A DNA stretch of 52,794 nucleotides from the NCBI RefSeq assembly GCF_947504225.1, contig NZ_CANNGT010000014.1, positions 1-52,794 on the forward strand. Reading direction: 5' to 3'. Positions within the stretch are counted from its first letter, which is position 1. The number at the start of each line of letters is the position of its first letter. Positions 21,173-30,425 of the stretch are shown here, in pieces. The notes under the pieces are model-generated. The model was given only the letters and a program-made list of their open reading frames with translations, had not been told where the DNA came from and searched no databases. The stretch is from Brumimicrobium ulvae. Lineage in GTDB: Bacteria; Bacteroidota; Bacteroidia; Flavobacteriales_D; Crocinitomicaceae. The translations under genes and the position numbers were made by a program.

Positions 21173-23521
21173 TTACCTGATTTTGTAGGGTTGAATCAAT
21201 AAGGTACTCAATAGAACAATAGTTACTGAACTGATGGGCATCAAAATAGCGGCAAAAAGTGGAGTGACATAACCCAAAAATGCGAATGTAATTCCAAAGG
21301 TGTTGTAAGTGAGTGAAAAATACATACAAATTCGTAAAACTCGCTTAGCATGAAGTCCAAACTTAAAGAAACTCCTCAGGTTATTAATTTTATTGCTTTC
21401 AATGATGGCGTCACATTTTGGTGTAAACCTGAATTCATCTTCGGAAACACTAATGCCTAATTCCGCTTCTTCTAAAGCCTCAGAATCGTTTAATCCGTCT
21501 CCAATAAATGCAACAATATCACCTGATTCGTTGAAATTGATAATGTGATCCTTTTTATCTGTTGGGGAGAGGTCGAAATACATGTCGATGGGCTTTCCCA
21601 AATGCTCGAATAAGACTTTGTCCGTTGGACGATCACCAGAAAGTAAGCTTACCTTATAATGTTTTTGTAGACGGTTGATTTCCTCAATAATTCCCTCTCT
21701 CAACTGAGACTGAAACCTAAAGAATCCATACGTTTTATCATTTATACTTAAGTAACTTCCACTGTCGTTGAAAATATTTGTTGCATTCGTAAATTGAGCA
21801 TTTCCAACACGAATAAGATCTCCATTGAGTGTTTTGGCTTGAACACCTTGACCAGAAACTTCTTCGTAGTCTATAATGTCGTCTAATTGTTCAACAAATC
21901 TTTCCAAATACTGAGTTATGCTTTTTGAATACGGATGGGTCGATTGTCGCGTAAGTGCATAAACTTGTCCCATTAAGGTCGGCGTTAAGCTTTCTCCCTC
22001 ATAATCTACACCTTCAATTCTGTCTTTGGTCAGGGTTCCTGTCTTATCAAAAACTATGTGATTCACCTGATTCATTTTTTGAATTTCGTGACTGTTTCTA
22101 AAGTAGAGTCCAGATCTCCCTAATTTTCGCAAGGCATTCCCATAGACAAATGGAAAAGAAATAGCTAAGGCACAAGGACAGGCGACTACAAGAATTGCAG
22201 TAACAATTTCTAAAATACGGCTTGGATCAATAAAAGACCAAGTAATTGCCGCTGAAATTGAGAGAATACCAACAATAATTAAGAAATATTTACTTAGAAG
22301 GTTTTCACGATTTTGAACAATTGACTTTGTCGTTTTCGCTGATTTATTCCAAATACTGGCGAATTTACTCCTACTGGTTGTACTTAAAGCCTTAACCTGA
22401 ATAGCAGAACCTATGAGTTTACTTCCTGCGTAGATTTTATCTCCCGATTTTAATGTCGCTAAGGCTGCTTCTCCAGTGATAAAGCTAGTGTCGATAACAG
22501 CTTTATCGGAAATTAATTCTGCATCACAAGGAATTATTTCTTCATTGAATATTTTAAGTAAATCATCTTTTTCTATGGATTCTATCTTAACTACTTCTTC
22601 TTCCTGTGTAACAGTATTCAGTCGGTGAACACCTAATGGAAAGTAAGCTTTTGGGTCGTTGTCAAATGACATGTTACGGTAGGTTTTCGATTGAAACCAT
22701 TTCCCAATTAAAAGAAAAAACACAAATCCTGTGAAAGAATCCATATAACTAGACCCTTCTTGCATTAAGATAGAACTTGAGCTTTTGATGAAAAGTACTA
22801 ATATTCCAATGGCTACAGGAAAATCTAAGTTTAACTGACGGGTTTTTAGTGCAGTATATGCAGAAATAAAGTAAGGAGAAGCAGAGTAGAACAGGACAGG
22901 AATAGAAACCAACAAAGTAAGGTAAGCGGAAAAGTTTCTAAAATCCTCAAACATTTCATCTAGCCCTAAATATTCAGGAACGGACCATAACATCACATTT
23001 CCAAAGGCAAACCCAGCGACCCCTAATTGTAAAAGTAATTTTTTGTCGTAACTACTTGTTTTTTCTTTTCCTTTTCGAAGTTCGGGTTTATAGCCAATAC
23101 TTTCCAATAATGCAGCAACTTCAGATAGTTTTCGGTCTTTTTTCACACTTAAAGTAAGCGTTCTAGCGGTAAAGTTGGATTCGCTTGAAATGATGTCTGA
23201 ATTGAGTTTTTGTAAGTTTTCGAGCAAGTAAATGCAAGAACTACAATGAATTGCAGGTAAGAAAAAAGTAACAATGTATAATTCGTCATTCTGAAATTCA
23301 ATAAAATCATTAAAAATTTCAGGGACATCTAAGGCAGTATATTTTGCATTTCCCTCTGAATTGGGCTTAATTCCACTTTGTTGGTTGAATTCATAGAATT
23401 GATCGAGTCCATTATCGCTTAATATTTCATAAACAGCCAAGCACCCAGTACAGCAAAAATCTTTGTCATCTTTAGAAATGGGTTTCCCAATTATCTTATC
23501 TCCACAGTGATAGCACCCCAT
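21173..23521 (-). CDS. ccoI: CcoI/FixI-type copper-transporting P-type ATPase
   Basis: 782 aa. The N-terminus has a cysteine-rich metal-binding domain (CYHCG, then CCTGC near residue 25), followed by a heavy-metal-associated-like domain with HCSSC. The membrane core has the P1B metal site CPC (Cys448, Cys450), the phosphorylation motif DKTGTLT (Asp492) and the hinge GDGLNDSEAL. The CYHCG/CCTGC start is typical of CcoI/FixI pumps that supply copper for cbb3-type cytochrome oxidase assembly. The gene lies just downstream of hemN, and the two are often linked with cbb3 genes. No ccoNOPGHS genes are in the window, so the physiological assignment is inference. Confidence 0.85.
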   Translation of the reverse strand: MGCYHCGDKIIGKPISKDDKDFCCTGCLAVYEILSDNGLDQFYEFNQQSGIKPNSEGNAKYTALDVPEIFNDFIEFQNDELYIVTFFLPAIHCSSCIYLLENLQKLNSDIISSESNFTARTLTLSVKKDRKLSEVAALLESIGYKPELRKGKEKTSSYDKKLLLQLGVAGFAFGNVMLWSVPEYLGLDEMFEDFRNFSAYLTLLVSIPVLFYSASPYFISAYTALKTRQLNLDFPVAIGILVLFIKSSSSILMQEGSSYMDSFTGFVFFLLIGKWFQSKTYRNMSFDNDPKAYFPLGVHRLNTVTQEEEVVKIESIEKDDLLKIFNEEIIPCDAELISDKAVIDTSFITGEAALATLKSGDKIYAGSKLIGSAIQVKALSTTSRSKFASIWNKSAKTTKSIVQNRENLLSKYFLIIVGILSISAAITWSFIDPSRILEIVTAILVVACPCALAISFPFVYGNALRKLGRSGLYFRNSHEIQKMNQVNHIVFDKTGTLTKDRIEGVDYEGESLTPTLMGQVYALTRQSTHPYSKSITQYLERFVEQLDDIIDYEEVSGQGVQAKTLNGDLIRVGNAQFTNATNIFNDSGSYLSINDKTYGFFRFQSQLREGIIEEINRLQKHYKVSLLSGDRPTDKVLFEHLGKPIDMYFDLSPTDKKDHIINFNESGDIVAFIGDGLNDSEALEEAELGISVSEDEFRFTPKCDAIIESNKINNLRSFFKFGLHAKRVLRICMYFSLTYNTFGITFAFLGYVTPLFAAILMPISSVTIVLLSTLLIQPYKIR

Positions 23522-23620
23522 AATTTAAACAACTTGAAATTTTATTAATTCTGTCATAAACTACAGAAAATCATTTTAAAACTATTCTCAGTTTTTCATT
23601 TGATGAACACAATTATTGAC

Positions 23621-24973
23621 TCAAACGGATTTGCTAAATCTACCTTGCGTCGGAATACCATTCGCGTAGGGATCTAAAGTCATGCAAACATTTCGTGAAA
23701 ATGGTTTTCCGTCCTCTGTAACAATTATTTCATTTTCATTCCATGTAATGATGCCGTCTTTTTGAAATTCATCTAAGATGTCCTTGAATTCAGCAACATG
23801 ACTTTTCATCCATTCATCGTTAGCAAAGTTAGTTTTAAATTGACACATGAGTTGTGTCACATGCTCTTTTAATGTTGCGTCTGTCTCCGAATGTACATGA
23901 CCTTTAAAAATAGGCAATTCATTGTCATCAATTTTACCATGATAAGCACGGGTACTTTTTACATTTTGAGCATATCCAAAACCGTATTCTGAAATGGCAG
24001 AAGCGCCTAGTCCAATCATGCGGTCGGTGGTGTTGGTTGTATACCCCATAAAAGTTCTGTTCAATGCTCCACCTCGTAACGCTTTGGCTAACATATCCGT
24101 TGGTAAGGCAAAATGATCCATTCCTATTTCAACATAGCCCTGTGCTAATAATTGTTCCTTGGATTGATCATACAAGGCTTTTTTCTCGTCACCAGAAGGT
24201 AAATCTTCTTCAGAAAATCCACGTTGACCTGTTCCTTTTACCCATGGCACATGTGCGTAAGAATACAAAGAAATGGCATCCGGCTTCAATTCTATGGTCT
24301 TGGCAATCGTATCCATCATGTCCTCCATCGTTTGCATAGGAAGTCCAAAAACTAAATCGTGACTAATAGAAGTAAAGCCTGCTTTTCTTGCATTTTCGGT
24401 AACTTCTTTCACTTTTTCAAAGGGTTGGATTCTATTAATGGCTTTTTGAACTACCTGACTGTAGGATTGTACTCCAAAACTCACCCGTCTGAACCCCAAG
24501 TCGTGTAAAGTCTTTAATTGTTCATCGCTCGTGTGATTAGGATGTCCTTCAAAACTAAACAAAGGATCTGGCCCTGTTTTTATATTAATTGCTTCGATTA
24601 ATCTTTTCAATTGCGCAGCTGCAAAGAAGGTTGGTGTTCCTCCTCCCAAATGAATTTCATCCACTTGAATACTTCCACCATTGAGTTTTTCGTACATCTG
24701 CCATTCTTTAATTACGGCATCAATGTATGGTGCTTCAACGCTATGTTGTTTGGTAATGTGCTTGTGACATCCGCAAAAAGTACATAAACTTTCGCAAAAA
24801 GGAAGGTGAACATAAACACTTGTGCTGTGGTTTTTATTTTGCTCCGCTTTTATGAATATAGGTGCAAATTCGTCTGCTGTAAACTCCATCCTGTTCCAAT
24901 CTAAAATGGTTGGATAGGAGGTGTATCGAGGACTTGAAATATTATACTTGTTGATGATTTTTTCACTTAACAT
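23621..24973 (-). CDS. hemN: Oxygen-independent coproporphyrinogen III oxidase
   Basis: 450 aa radical SAM enzyme that decarboxylates coproporphyrinogen III to protoporphyrinogen IX when oxygen is scarce. The Fe-S motif CESLCTFCGC (Cys60, Cys64, Cys67, plus Cys69) matches E. coli HemN in spacing, and the N-terminus YNISSPRYTSYPT is a HemN hallmark, setting it apart from HemW-like paralogues. GGGTPTFF and the SAM-site region are present. It is followed by the copper ATPase, with 99 bp between them, suggesting a microaerobic heme/oxidase theme. I found no clear FNR site upstream. Confidence 0.94.
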   Translation of the reverse strand: MLSEKIINKYNISSPRYTSYPTILDWNRMEFTADEFAPIFIKAEQNKNHSTSVYVHLPFCESLCTFCGCHKHITKQHSVEAPYIDAVIKEWQMYEKLNGGSIQVDEIHLGGGTPTFFAAAQLKRLIEAINIKTGPDPLFSFEGHPNHTSDEQLKTLHDLGFRRVSFGVQSYSQVVQKAINRIQPFEKVKEVTENARKAGFTSISHDLVFGLPMQTMEDMMDTIAKTIELKPDAISLYSYAHVPWVKGTGQRGFSEEDLPSGDEKKALYDQSKEQLLAQGYVEIGMDHFALPTDMLAKALRGGALNRTFMGYTTNTTDRMIGLGASAISEYGFGYAQNVKSTRAYHGKIDDNELPIFKGHVHSETDATLKEHVTQLMCQFKTNFANDEWMKSHVAEFKDILDEFQKDGIITWNENEIIVTEDGKPFSRNVCMTLDPYANGIPTQGRFSKSV

Positions 24974-25126
24974 AACGACTTATTTTTTTACCAAATCATT
25001 CAACGTCAAGTGCGGTGAATCTCTTGGTCTTTCAAGTGCAAATATCGCCTTATTTCAAAGAATTAAAAATGATTAAAGTCAGTTCGTGAAATAGGACTTG
25101 TCACAAAAAATAATCCGAAATTTGAA

Positions 25127-26011
25127 TTACTGTTTTGGCAACACTTCATTTAGTTTTTCTCCTCCTTTAATCCCAAAATCCAATGTGCGAATTGGGAACG
25201 GAATCATGATGTCTTCACTGTCATAAGCTTTTTTGATGGCGATTATCGCCTCACTTTGACTATTTAGGAACTCTAGCTGACTTTTAAATTCTATCCAAAT
25301 CATAATGGTGAAATTGATTGAACTTCCACCAAACTCTTTATAAAACAAGGATATTTCTTTATCTTTTTGAATGTTAGGAATGTTTTTTACTGCGTCAATT
25401 GTAATGTCTCTCACACGTTCTAAATCTTCACCGTATGAAACACCAACTTCTAGGTCAATACGTTTATAGACATTTTCAGAATCGTTGATCAATGGGTTTT
25501 GAAAGAGTAACTTGTTGGGGATGATGATTTCTTGGCCTTGAAAGGAAGCGATTTCAGTTGTACGGATACCAATGTGTTTAATTATACCGCTGTGACCTTC
25601 GCAATGAATAACCTGTCCGATTTTGAAAGGACGTTTTGCAGCCATGAAAAATCCTGCAATAAAATTGGTGGCAATATCTTGAAATGCAAAACCAAGCGCT
25701 AATCCTATGATCCCCGCACCAGCTAGGAGTGAAGTTACTGTTTTATCTAAGTTCATTAAACTTAAAGCAGCAAAAGCTCCAATGGTGAGTACAATCAAGT
25801 GGATTATTCTAGAAATCAAAGAAGAAAGCGACCTGTTATTTAGGGTTTTGAAAAGGATTTTGCTGATGATGCCCTTGCTTAGTTTTCCTAAGAAAACAAA
25901 GAGTATCATGACAATAATAGCGAGAACGAAGTTGGGTAGCATAACCACTAAGTCTTCTGTCCAATGGGTTACTTTGTTGATAACAAGGTCGTAATATTTT
26001 TTAATTTCCAT
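25127..26011 (-). CDS. Small-conductance mechanosensitive channel (MscS family)
   Basis: 294 aa, close to E. coli MscS in length and architecture. It has three N-terminal membrane helices; the pore-lining TM3 shows the glycine/alanine-packed pattern AGAGIIGLALGFAFQDIATNFIAG, then a beta domain (GHSGIIKHIGIRTTEI, with IPNKLL) and a C-terminal alpha/beta domain. It opens under membrane tension to release osmolytes. It lies alone between hemN and oxyR on the same strand. Confidence 0.92.
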   Translation of the reverse strand: MEIKKYYDLVINKVTHWTEDLVVMLPNFVLAIIVMILFVFLGKLSKGIISKILFKTLNNRSLSSLISRIIHLIVLTIGAFAALSLMNLDKTVTSLLAGAGIIGLALGFAFQDIATNFIAGFFMAAKRPFKIGQVIHCEGHSGIIKHIGIRTTEIASFQGQEIIIPNKLLFQNPLINDSENVYKRIDLEVGVSYGEDLERVRDITIDAVKNIPNIQKDKEISLFYKEFGGSSINFTIMIWIEFKSQLEFLNSQSEAIIAIKKAYDSEDIMIPFPIRTLDFGIKGGEKLNEVLPKQ

Positions 26012-26122
26012 ATGTTGTTTTTGATGCGACTATTAAAATAATATTTTTCTTCGTTTCTGCTTGACTTTTTTTTAATTTTTCTTGATCATTAAACAACATG
26101 GCTTCTAGTTCTACAAAAAACA

Positions 26123-27046
26123 TTAAATATCCCAGGGGAGCAATTCAACATTGGTTAATTCCTTTTGACCAACATTCTTACTGCGTTGAATAATGCGCAT
26201 AATCTTTACAATATCTTCCTTTTTGGTATTGCGCTTAAGGTGTAACCCAACAATTTGTCGAATAGGAGTGTGGTGCTTAATTCTTTTTATGTGTTGTTGT
26301 TCTAAATTTAAATAAGGAAGATAATAGGAAGGGATTAAAGTGTATCCTCCTTCTTGTTCCACCATTTTAGTCAATAAATGTAGATTTCCACCTTCATAAT
26401 TCCATTCAGATTGAGTTTTTTGGTCTAATTTGCAGAAATTTATCATTTGTGTTCTTAAGCAGTTACCTTCACTCAATAGCCATGGATGCTCGTGTTCCAA
26501 TTCTTCAATTTGAATTTCCTTTCCTTTAATAGTGGGAGCGTATATGAATATCTCTTCATTGTAAAGTATTTGTTGATCCAATGAAAGATCTTCAACAGGA
26601 CCCGCCATTATTCCCAAATCAATGGTTTTGTTTTTTAAAGCTTCCAATAAATTCGGAGAAGTCAGTTCACTGATGTCCAAATGAACATCTCCAATTTGAT
26701 CCTGCCATTTGGCATATAATTCTGGCACTAAATAGTTAGATATTGTAGGAATGATACCGATTCTGATTTCAGCTTTATACGTTCCTTTTAATTTTTGAAC
26801 CTTTACATCCAATTCATCATAGGCAGATTGAATAGAAGAAAGTACTGGAATTAATTGTTGTCCTAAGTAAGTCAATGATATTGGATTGGTATCCCTGTCA
26901 ATTATTTTAAAGCCAATGGCTTCTTCTGCTTTTTTTAGCTGCATTGATAAAGTCGGTTGGGTAACATGACAAGCATCGGCAGCACGTTGAAAGTTCTTGT
27001 GTTTGAGCAATGCAAAAATGTAAGAAAGTTGAACAGGTGAAATCAT
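26123..27046 (-). CDS. oxyR: OxyR-type LysR-family peroxide sensor
   Basis: 307 aa. The N-terminal winged helix-turn-helix (about 1-60, RAADACHVTQPTLSMQLKKAE) and the LysR effector domain are complete. Cys196 and Cys205 (GNCLRTQMINFC) match the redox-active pair of OxyR in motif and in eight-residue spacing, so H2O2-driven disulfide switching is likely. It is divergent from the peroxiredoxin-thioredoxin operon with 179 bp between starts, the usual arrangement for OxyR controlling its own targets. Confidence 0.92.
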   Translation of the reverse strand: MISPVQLSYIFALLKHKNFQRAADACHVTQPTLSMQLKKAEEAIGFKIIDRDTNPISLTYLGQQLIPVLSSIQSAYDELDVKVQKLKGTYKAEIRIGIIPTISNYLVPELYAKWQDQIGDVHLDISELTSPNLLEALKNKTIDLGIMAGPVEDLSLDQQILYNEEIFIYAPTIKGKEIQIEELEHEHPWLLSEGNCLRTQMINFCKLDQKTQSEWNYEGGNLHLLTKMVEQEGGYTLIPSYYLPYLNLEQQHIKRIKHHTPIRQIVGLHLKRNTKKEDIVKIMRIIQRSKNVGQKELTNVELLPWDI

Positions 27047-27105
27047 ATAGATAAAATTTATGTAAATATAATAATAATTGATAAAAACAATGGGAAAAGA
27101 AGGCT

Positions 27106-27113
27106 TATATTTG
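27106..27113 (+). promoter_or_regulatory. Probable -7 element of the peroxiredoxin operon
   Basis: TATATTTG exactly matches TAnnTTTG and lies in the oxyR-peroxiredoxin intergenic region, about 112 bp before the ATG. A TTG at 27078 is 25 bp upstream, longer than the usual spacing, which would fit an activator-dependent promoter. No OxyR half-sites could be assigned with confidence. Confidence 0.45.
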
Positions 27114-27225
27114 TAGTGTTGATAAGGATAGAGTAGGTTAGAAAATTGAAGAAATTTAACTTTTCAAGACTTAAATATTATTATCTTCATAGCAGAAAAT
27201 TATTAACCAAAAAAAATAAATTATT

Positions 27226-27864
27226 ATGGCAATTGTAGGAAAAACTTTTCCAGACATCCAAGTGGATGCAATGAATGAAATGGGAGATACATTTAAAATT
27301 AATGTATTAGAAGAAGCAAAGAAAAACAAGAAAAAAGTATTGTTATTCTGGTACCCAAAAGACTTTACTTATGTATGTCCAACAGAGCTTCACGCTTTCC
27401 AAGCAAAATTGAAAGAGTTCGAAGACCGAAACACTATCGTAATTGGTGCTTCATGTGATACTCCAGAAGTTCACTTTGCATGGTTAAGTACAGCAAAAGA
27501 TAACGGAGGAATCGAAGGTGTAACTTACCCACTTTTGGCAGATTCAAACCGTAACCTATCAAGCATGTTAGGAATTTTGGATATCCAAAACGAAACATAC
27601 AACGAAGAAACAGATTCTTTCATCGTAGAAGGAGACAACGTATCGTACCGTGCAACTTACCTAATTGATGAAGACGGATTGGTATTCCACGAAGGAATTA
27701 ACCACATGCCTGTTGGACGTAACGTTAACGAATACCTTCGTTTGATTGATGCTTATTCTCACGTACAAACGCATGGAGAGGTTTGTCCAGCAAACTGGGA
27801 AGAAGGAAGTAAAGCAATGAGTGCAGATGCTAAAGGTACTGCTGAATATTTAAAATCAGTATAG
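27226..27864 (+). CDS. Typical 2-Cys peroxiredoxin (AhpC/TSA family)
   Basis: 212 aa. It reduces H2O2, alkyl hydroperoxides and possibly peroxynitrite. The peroxidatic Cys51 sits in FTYVCPTE, and the resolving Cys187 in HGEVCPANW near the C-terminus, so disulfide-linked dimers form during turnover. Electrons probably come from the thioredoxin encoded 3 bp downstream. Divergent oxyR suggests peroxide induction. Confidence 0.95.
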   Translation: MAIVGKTFPDIQVDAMNEMGDTFKINVLEEAKKNKKKVLLFWYPKDFTYVCPTELHAFQAKLKEFEDRNTIVIGASCDTPEVHFAWLSTAKDNGGIEGVTYPLLADSNRNLSSMLGILDIQNETYNEETDSFIVEGDNVSYRATYLIDEDGLVFHEGINHMPVGRNVNEYLRLIDAYSHVQTHGEVCPANWEEGSKAMSADAKGTAEYLKSV

Positions 27865-27866
27865 TT

Positions 27867-28184
27867 ATGGCATATGTAGAGTTATCAACAGATACTTTAC
27901 ATGAGGAGATCTCCGGAGATGGAGTTGTTCTCGTACAGTATTCAGCCGGATGGTGTGGAAACTGTAGAATCATGAAGCCGAAGTTTAAGAAATTTGCCCA
28001 GGATCATGATGATGTAAAGTTTATCGTAATCGACGCTGAAAAGAATCCAGAGTCTAGAAAGTTAGCAAAAGTAGATAATTTACCTACGTTCGCAGCTTTC
28101 AAAAATGGAGAATTAATTCAGCAAACACAAACGAACAAAACAGAAGTATTAAAATCTTTTATCGATGAGACTACCAGTAATTAG
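27867..28184 (+). CDS. Thioredoxin-family protein with WCGNC active site
   Basis: 105 aa, one thioredoxin fold. Active site WCGNC (Cys30, Cys33) replaces the common WCGPC; the cis-proline loop is DNLPTF. No signal peptide. The change of the active-site proline is expected to alter redox potential. It begins 3 bp after the peroxiredoxin stop and overlaps the next gene by 20 bp, so it is probably the dedicated reductant of that peroxiredoxin. Confidence 0.92.
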   Translation: MAYVELSTDTLHEEISGDGVVLVQYSAGWCGNCRIMKPKFKKFAQDHDDVKFIVIDAEKNPESRKLAKVDNLPTFAAFKNGELIQQTQTNKTEVLKSFIDETTSN

Positions 28185-28425
28185 ACACTTATCCACTTTT
28201 ATAGAAGAGAATGATGAGGATTTCGTTCATGAAACAATTGAAACATTAGAAAATCTCACAGAACTTTCTTCTATGAAGGATGAAGAACTTGACGTAATTG
28301 GAGAATTACTTTCCAATATGTACGGCGCAATCGAAGTCAATAAAATGATGAAAGAGGAAGGAATTCCTCAAAGAGATGCGGCAAAGAAATTCATGGAACG
28401 AGTAATGGGTTCAATCGATACTTGA
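28165..28425 (+). CDS. Small acidic protein, partner of the thioredoxin gene (resembles DUF6952)
   Basis: 86 aa, acidic, predicted mostly helical, with no cysteine and no signal peptide. It overlaps the thioredoxin gene by 20 bp, which implies translational coupling. From memory it resembles a small family (DUF6952) found beside thioredoxin genes in Flavobacteriia. Function unknown; an adaptor or stability factor for the peroxiredoxin-thioredoxin pair is a guess. Confidence 0.78.
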   Translation: MRLPVIRHLSTFIEENDEDFVHETIETLENLTELSSMKDEELDVIGELLSNMYGAIEVNKMMKEEGIPQRDAAKKFMERVMGSIDT

Positions 28426-28448
28426 TCATAAAAAGTACGTTTCGTAGA

Positions 28449-28480
28449 AGAGGTCATTTTTTTAAATGACCTCTTTTTTT
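28449..28480 (+). terminator. Intrinsic terminator of the peroxiredoxin operon
   Basis: The stem AGAGGTCATTT / AAATGACCTCT with a TTTT loop is followed by a run of Ts, 23 bp after the last stop of the operon. Confidence 0.88.
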
Positions 28481-28550
28481 ATCCAATTTTTACGTTTTTC
28501 ATTAAAAAAACTTAAAATTTTCACGATTTTTCTAGATTTCTGTAAAAAAT

Positions 28551-28582
28551 TTTGAGTTTGAGTATTATAACCCTTATATTGC
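28551..28582 (+). promoter_or_regulatory. Weak promoter-like sequence for the small transcription unit
   Basis: TTTG at 28551-28554 and TATATTGC at 28575-28582, with 20 bp between them, approximate the Bacteroidota TTTG-N19-21-TAnnTTTG pattern. The second element has two mismatches. Position fits transcription of the short ORF starting near 28664. Confidence 0.3.
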
Positions 28583-28663
28583 CACCGAATCACAATACAT
28601 TGAGTTATCAGACTAATAAGAACAGTAAGAAAAAGTAAATTAGAAAATAGGTATCACCCTAAC

Positions 28664-28816
28664 ATGGGTCGACTTTGTACGCAAGTTACACGTATTCAAA
28701 GACATTTCATGGGAATTCCAATTCAGACAATCCATAAATACCGTGAAACATACAACGGAGAAATTAAAGATTGTGACGAATGTGTAATTTCTAAAGTTGA
28801 ACTAAGTAGTACCTAA
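28664..28816 (+). CDS. Small hypothetical protein (about 50 aa) with CDEC motif
   Basis: An ORF of 50 codons from ATG 28664 to TAA 28816. The product is basic and polar, has Cys5 and a CDEC pair near the C-terminus (DCDECVIS), and no signal peptide or membrane segment. The frame stays open 20 codons further upstream (to a stop at 28601) with protein-like content (LIRTVRKSK, YHPN), but I see no ATG, GTG or TTG there, so the true start may be earlier with a rare start codon. It lies between the peroxiredoxin-operon terminator and its own terminator (28843-28871). No family recognised. The CDEC could bind zinc, but that is speculation. Confidence 0.5.
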   Translation: MGRLCTQVTRIQRHFMGIPIQTIHKYRETYNGEIKDCDECVISKVELSST

Positions 28817-28842
28817 AAAAATTATATTCATTAATAAACAAG

Positions 28843-28871
28843 AAGGTCAGGCAATAGTCTGACCTTTTTTT
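28843..28871 (+). terminator. Intrinsic terminator of the small transcription unit
   Basis: The stem AAGGTCAG / CTGACCTT with an eight-base loop, followed by TTTTT, begins 27 bp after the small ORF stop. Confidence 0.85.
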
Positions 28872-28953
28872 GTGACTCGTTTTCTGGAATCAAGACGGAT
28901 CAAGACCCATTGTTGGGAATTAGGGATAAATATTTGTTCATCCGATGAATAAC

Positions 28954-28984
28954 AAAAAAGAGGACCACATTTCTGCAGTCCTCT
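28954..28984 (-). terminator. Intrinsic terminator of gcvT
   Basis: On the minus strand the stem AGAGGAC / GTCCTCT with a 12-base loop is followed by a T run. It sits 25 bp beyond the gcvT stop. Confidence 0.82.
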
Positions 28985-29009
28985 CTTCAATATGATATGC
29001 GAATAAAAA

Positions 29010-30092
29010 TTAGCCTTTATAAAAAGGAGTTTTCACAACTTTTGCTGCCAGGGCCTTATTTCTAACACCGATATAAATTTCACTTCCTTCTGTAGCCAAT
29101 TCAACAGGAACATAGCCCATTCCTATTGCTTTGTTGAGCGAAGGTGACATTGTACCTGAGGTTACTCGTCCAATTTCTTCTCCTTCTGCATTTAAAATAG
29201 GATAACCTTGACGCGGAACACCTTTGTCAATTAATTCAAATCCAACCAATTTGTTTTTAATTCCCGTTTCTTTCTCAGCTTTTAGAGCCTCACTGTTGAT
29301 AAATTCTTTTGTGAATTTGGTAATCCATCCAAGACCCGCTTCAAAAGGTGAAGTTGTATCGTCAATATCGTTACCATACAAACAGTATCCCATTTCTAGA
29401 CGCAAAGTATCTCGTGCACCTAAACCGATTGGCTCAATTCCAAACGCTTCACCAGCTTCAAAAACTTTATCCCAAACTTGTTTGATGTCCTTGTTTCTAA
29501 CATAGATTTCGAATCCTCCGCTTCCGGTATATCCAGTTGCAGAAATGATTACGTCTTGAACTCCTGCAAATTCATTGATTTCAAAAGAATAAAACTTCAT
29601 TGCTTTTAAATCAAATGAAGTTAAAGATTGCATTGCTTCAGCAGCTTTCGGACCTTGAATGGCTAAGATACTCCATTCATCAGATTCATTGACTAACTCT
29701 GCACCAACATCATTTTGAGAAGAAATCCAATTCCAATCTTTTTCAATGTTAGAAGCGTTTACAATCAACATAAATTCCTGATCGGCAATTTTATAAATGA
29801 TTAAATCATCAATAATTCCCCCTTCGTTATTAGGCAAATAACAGTATTGTGCCTTTCCAACAACAAGCTTGCTTACATCGTTACTTGTTACTTTTTGAAG
29901 TAAAGCCTCTGCATTTTCACCCCTTACGAAAAACTCACCCATGTGAGAAACATCAAAAACACCCACTTTTGTCCTTACAACTTCGTGTTCATGTTTTAAT
30001 CCTGCATAGGTAACAGGCATATTATAACCAGCAAAAGGAACCATCTTAGCTCCTAACTCTGCATGTACTTGTGATAGCGCAGTTTCTTTCAT
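29010..30092 (-). CDS. gcvT: Aminomethyltransferase, glycine cleavage T protein
   Basis: 360 aa. It releases ammonia from the aminomethyl group carried on lipoyl-GcvH and forms 5,10-methylene-tetrahydrofolate. Seen: the folate-binding N-terminus FAGYNMPV, the FDVSHMGE signature, [12 protein letters not shown], the [14 protein letters not shown] segment and the C-terminal beta domain ([13 protein letters not shown]). Length is standard. gcvH and gcvP are not in the window; lpdA, the E3 partner, is at 2807-4198. No glycine riboswitch was evident upstream. Confidence 0.96.
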   Translation of the reverse strand: MKETALSQVHAELGAKMVPFAGYNMPVTYAGLKHEHEVVRTKVGVFDVSHMGEFFVRGENAEALLQKVTSNDVSKLVVGKAQYCYLPNNEGGIIDDLIIYKIADQEFMLIVNASNIEKDWNWISSQNDVGAELVNESDEWSILAIQGPKAAEAMQSLTSFDLKAMKFYSFEINEFAGVQDVIISATGYTGSGGFEIYVRNKDIKQVWDKVFEAGEAFGIEPIGLGARDTLRLEMGYCLYGNDIDDTTSPFEAGLGWITKFTKEFINSEALKAEKETGIKNKLVGFELIDKGVPRQGYPILNAEGEEIGRVTSGTMSPSLNKAIGMGYVPVELATEGSEIYIGVRNKALAAKVVKTPFYKG

Positions 30093-30425
30093 TGAATTTA
30101 CTTTTGTGTTTAAAATGCAAATTTAATAATTATTCAATGTTAAAGCTGAATAATTGAAGATTATAGGCCCAAGTTGGGAAAGACTTAGGAAGACCTTTTC
30201 AGTAGCTTTGAAATAAACTTAAAACTTTGTTTTTACGATATATTTTGAGCTTTGTTTGTGATTCTGTGGTTTCCCAAGTTGGGGAGGATGTGTATTAACT
30301 TTACCAAGATTAAACTGGAAATTAGGTGATCTGAACAGTATACCTTTCATCTCTCTAATCCGTTTAATCAACCTGCACATATTATTCAATACAATTAAAC
30401 ACTACTTTTACACCAAAAACAAACA
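30093..30425. other. Intergenic region with two CCCAAGTTGGG near-palindromes
   Basis: No ORF worth calling lies between divergent gcvT and the Dph6-like gene. The 11-mer CCCAAGTTGGG occurs at 30168-30178 and 30273-30283, 105 bp apart. Each copy is nearly self-complementary. This could be an operator pair or a short dispersed repeat; nothing else was recognised. Confidence 0.4.

Noticed and set aside
23522..23620. FNR-type site between ccoI and hemN (TTTGATGAACACAA region)
   Set aside because: The second half-site does not match ATCAA at the needed spacing, and it is at the wrong end of hemN.
30093..30425. Glycine riboswitch upstream of gcvT
   Set aside because: No paired aptamer-like stems or conserved core could be seen in this gap.
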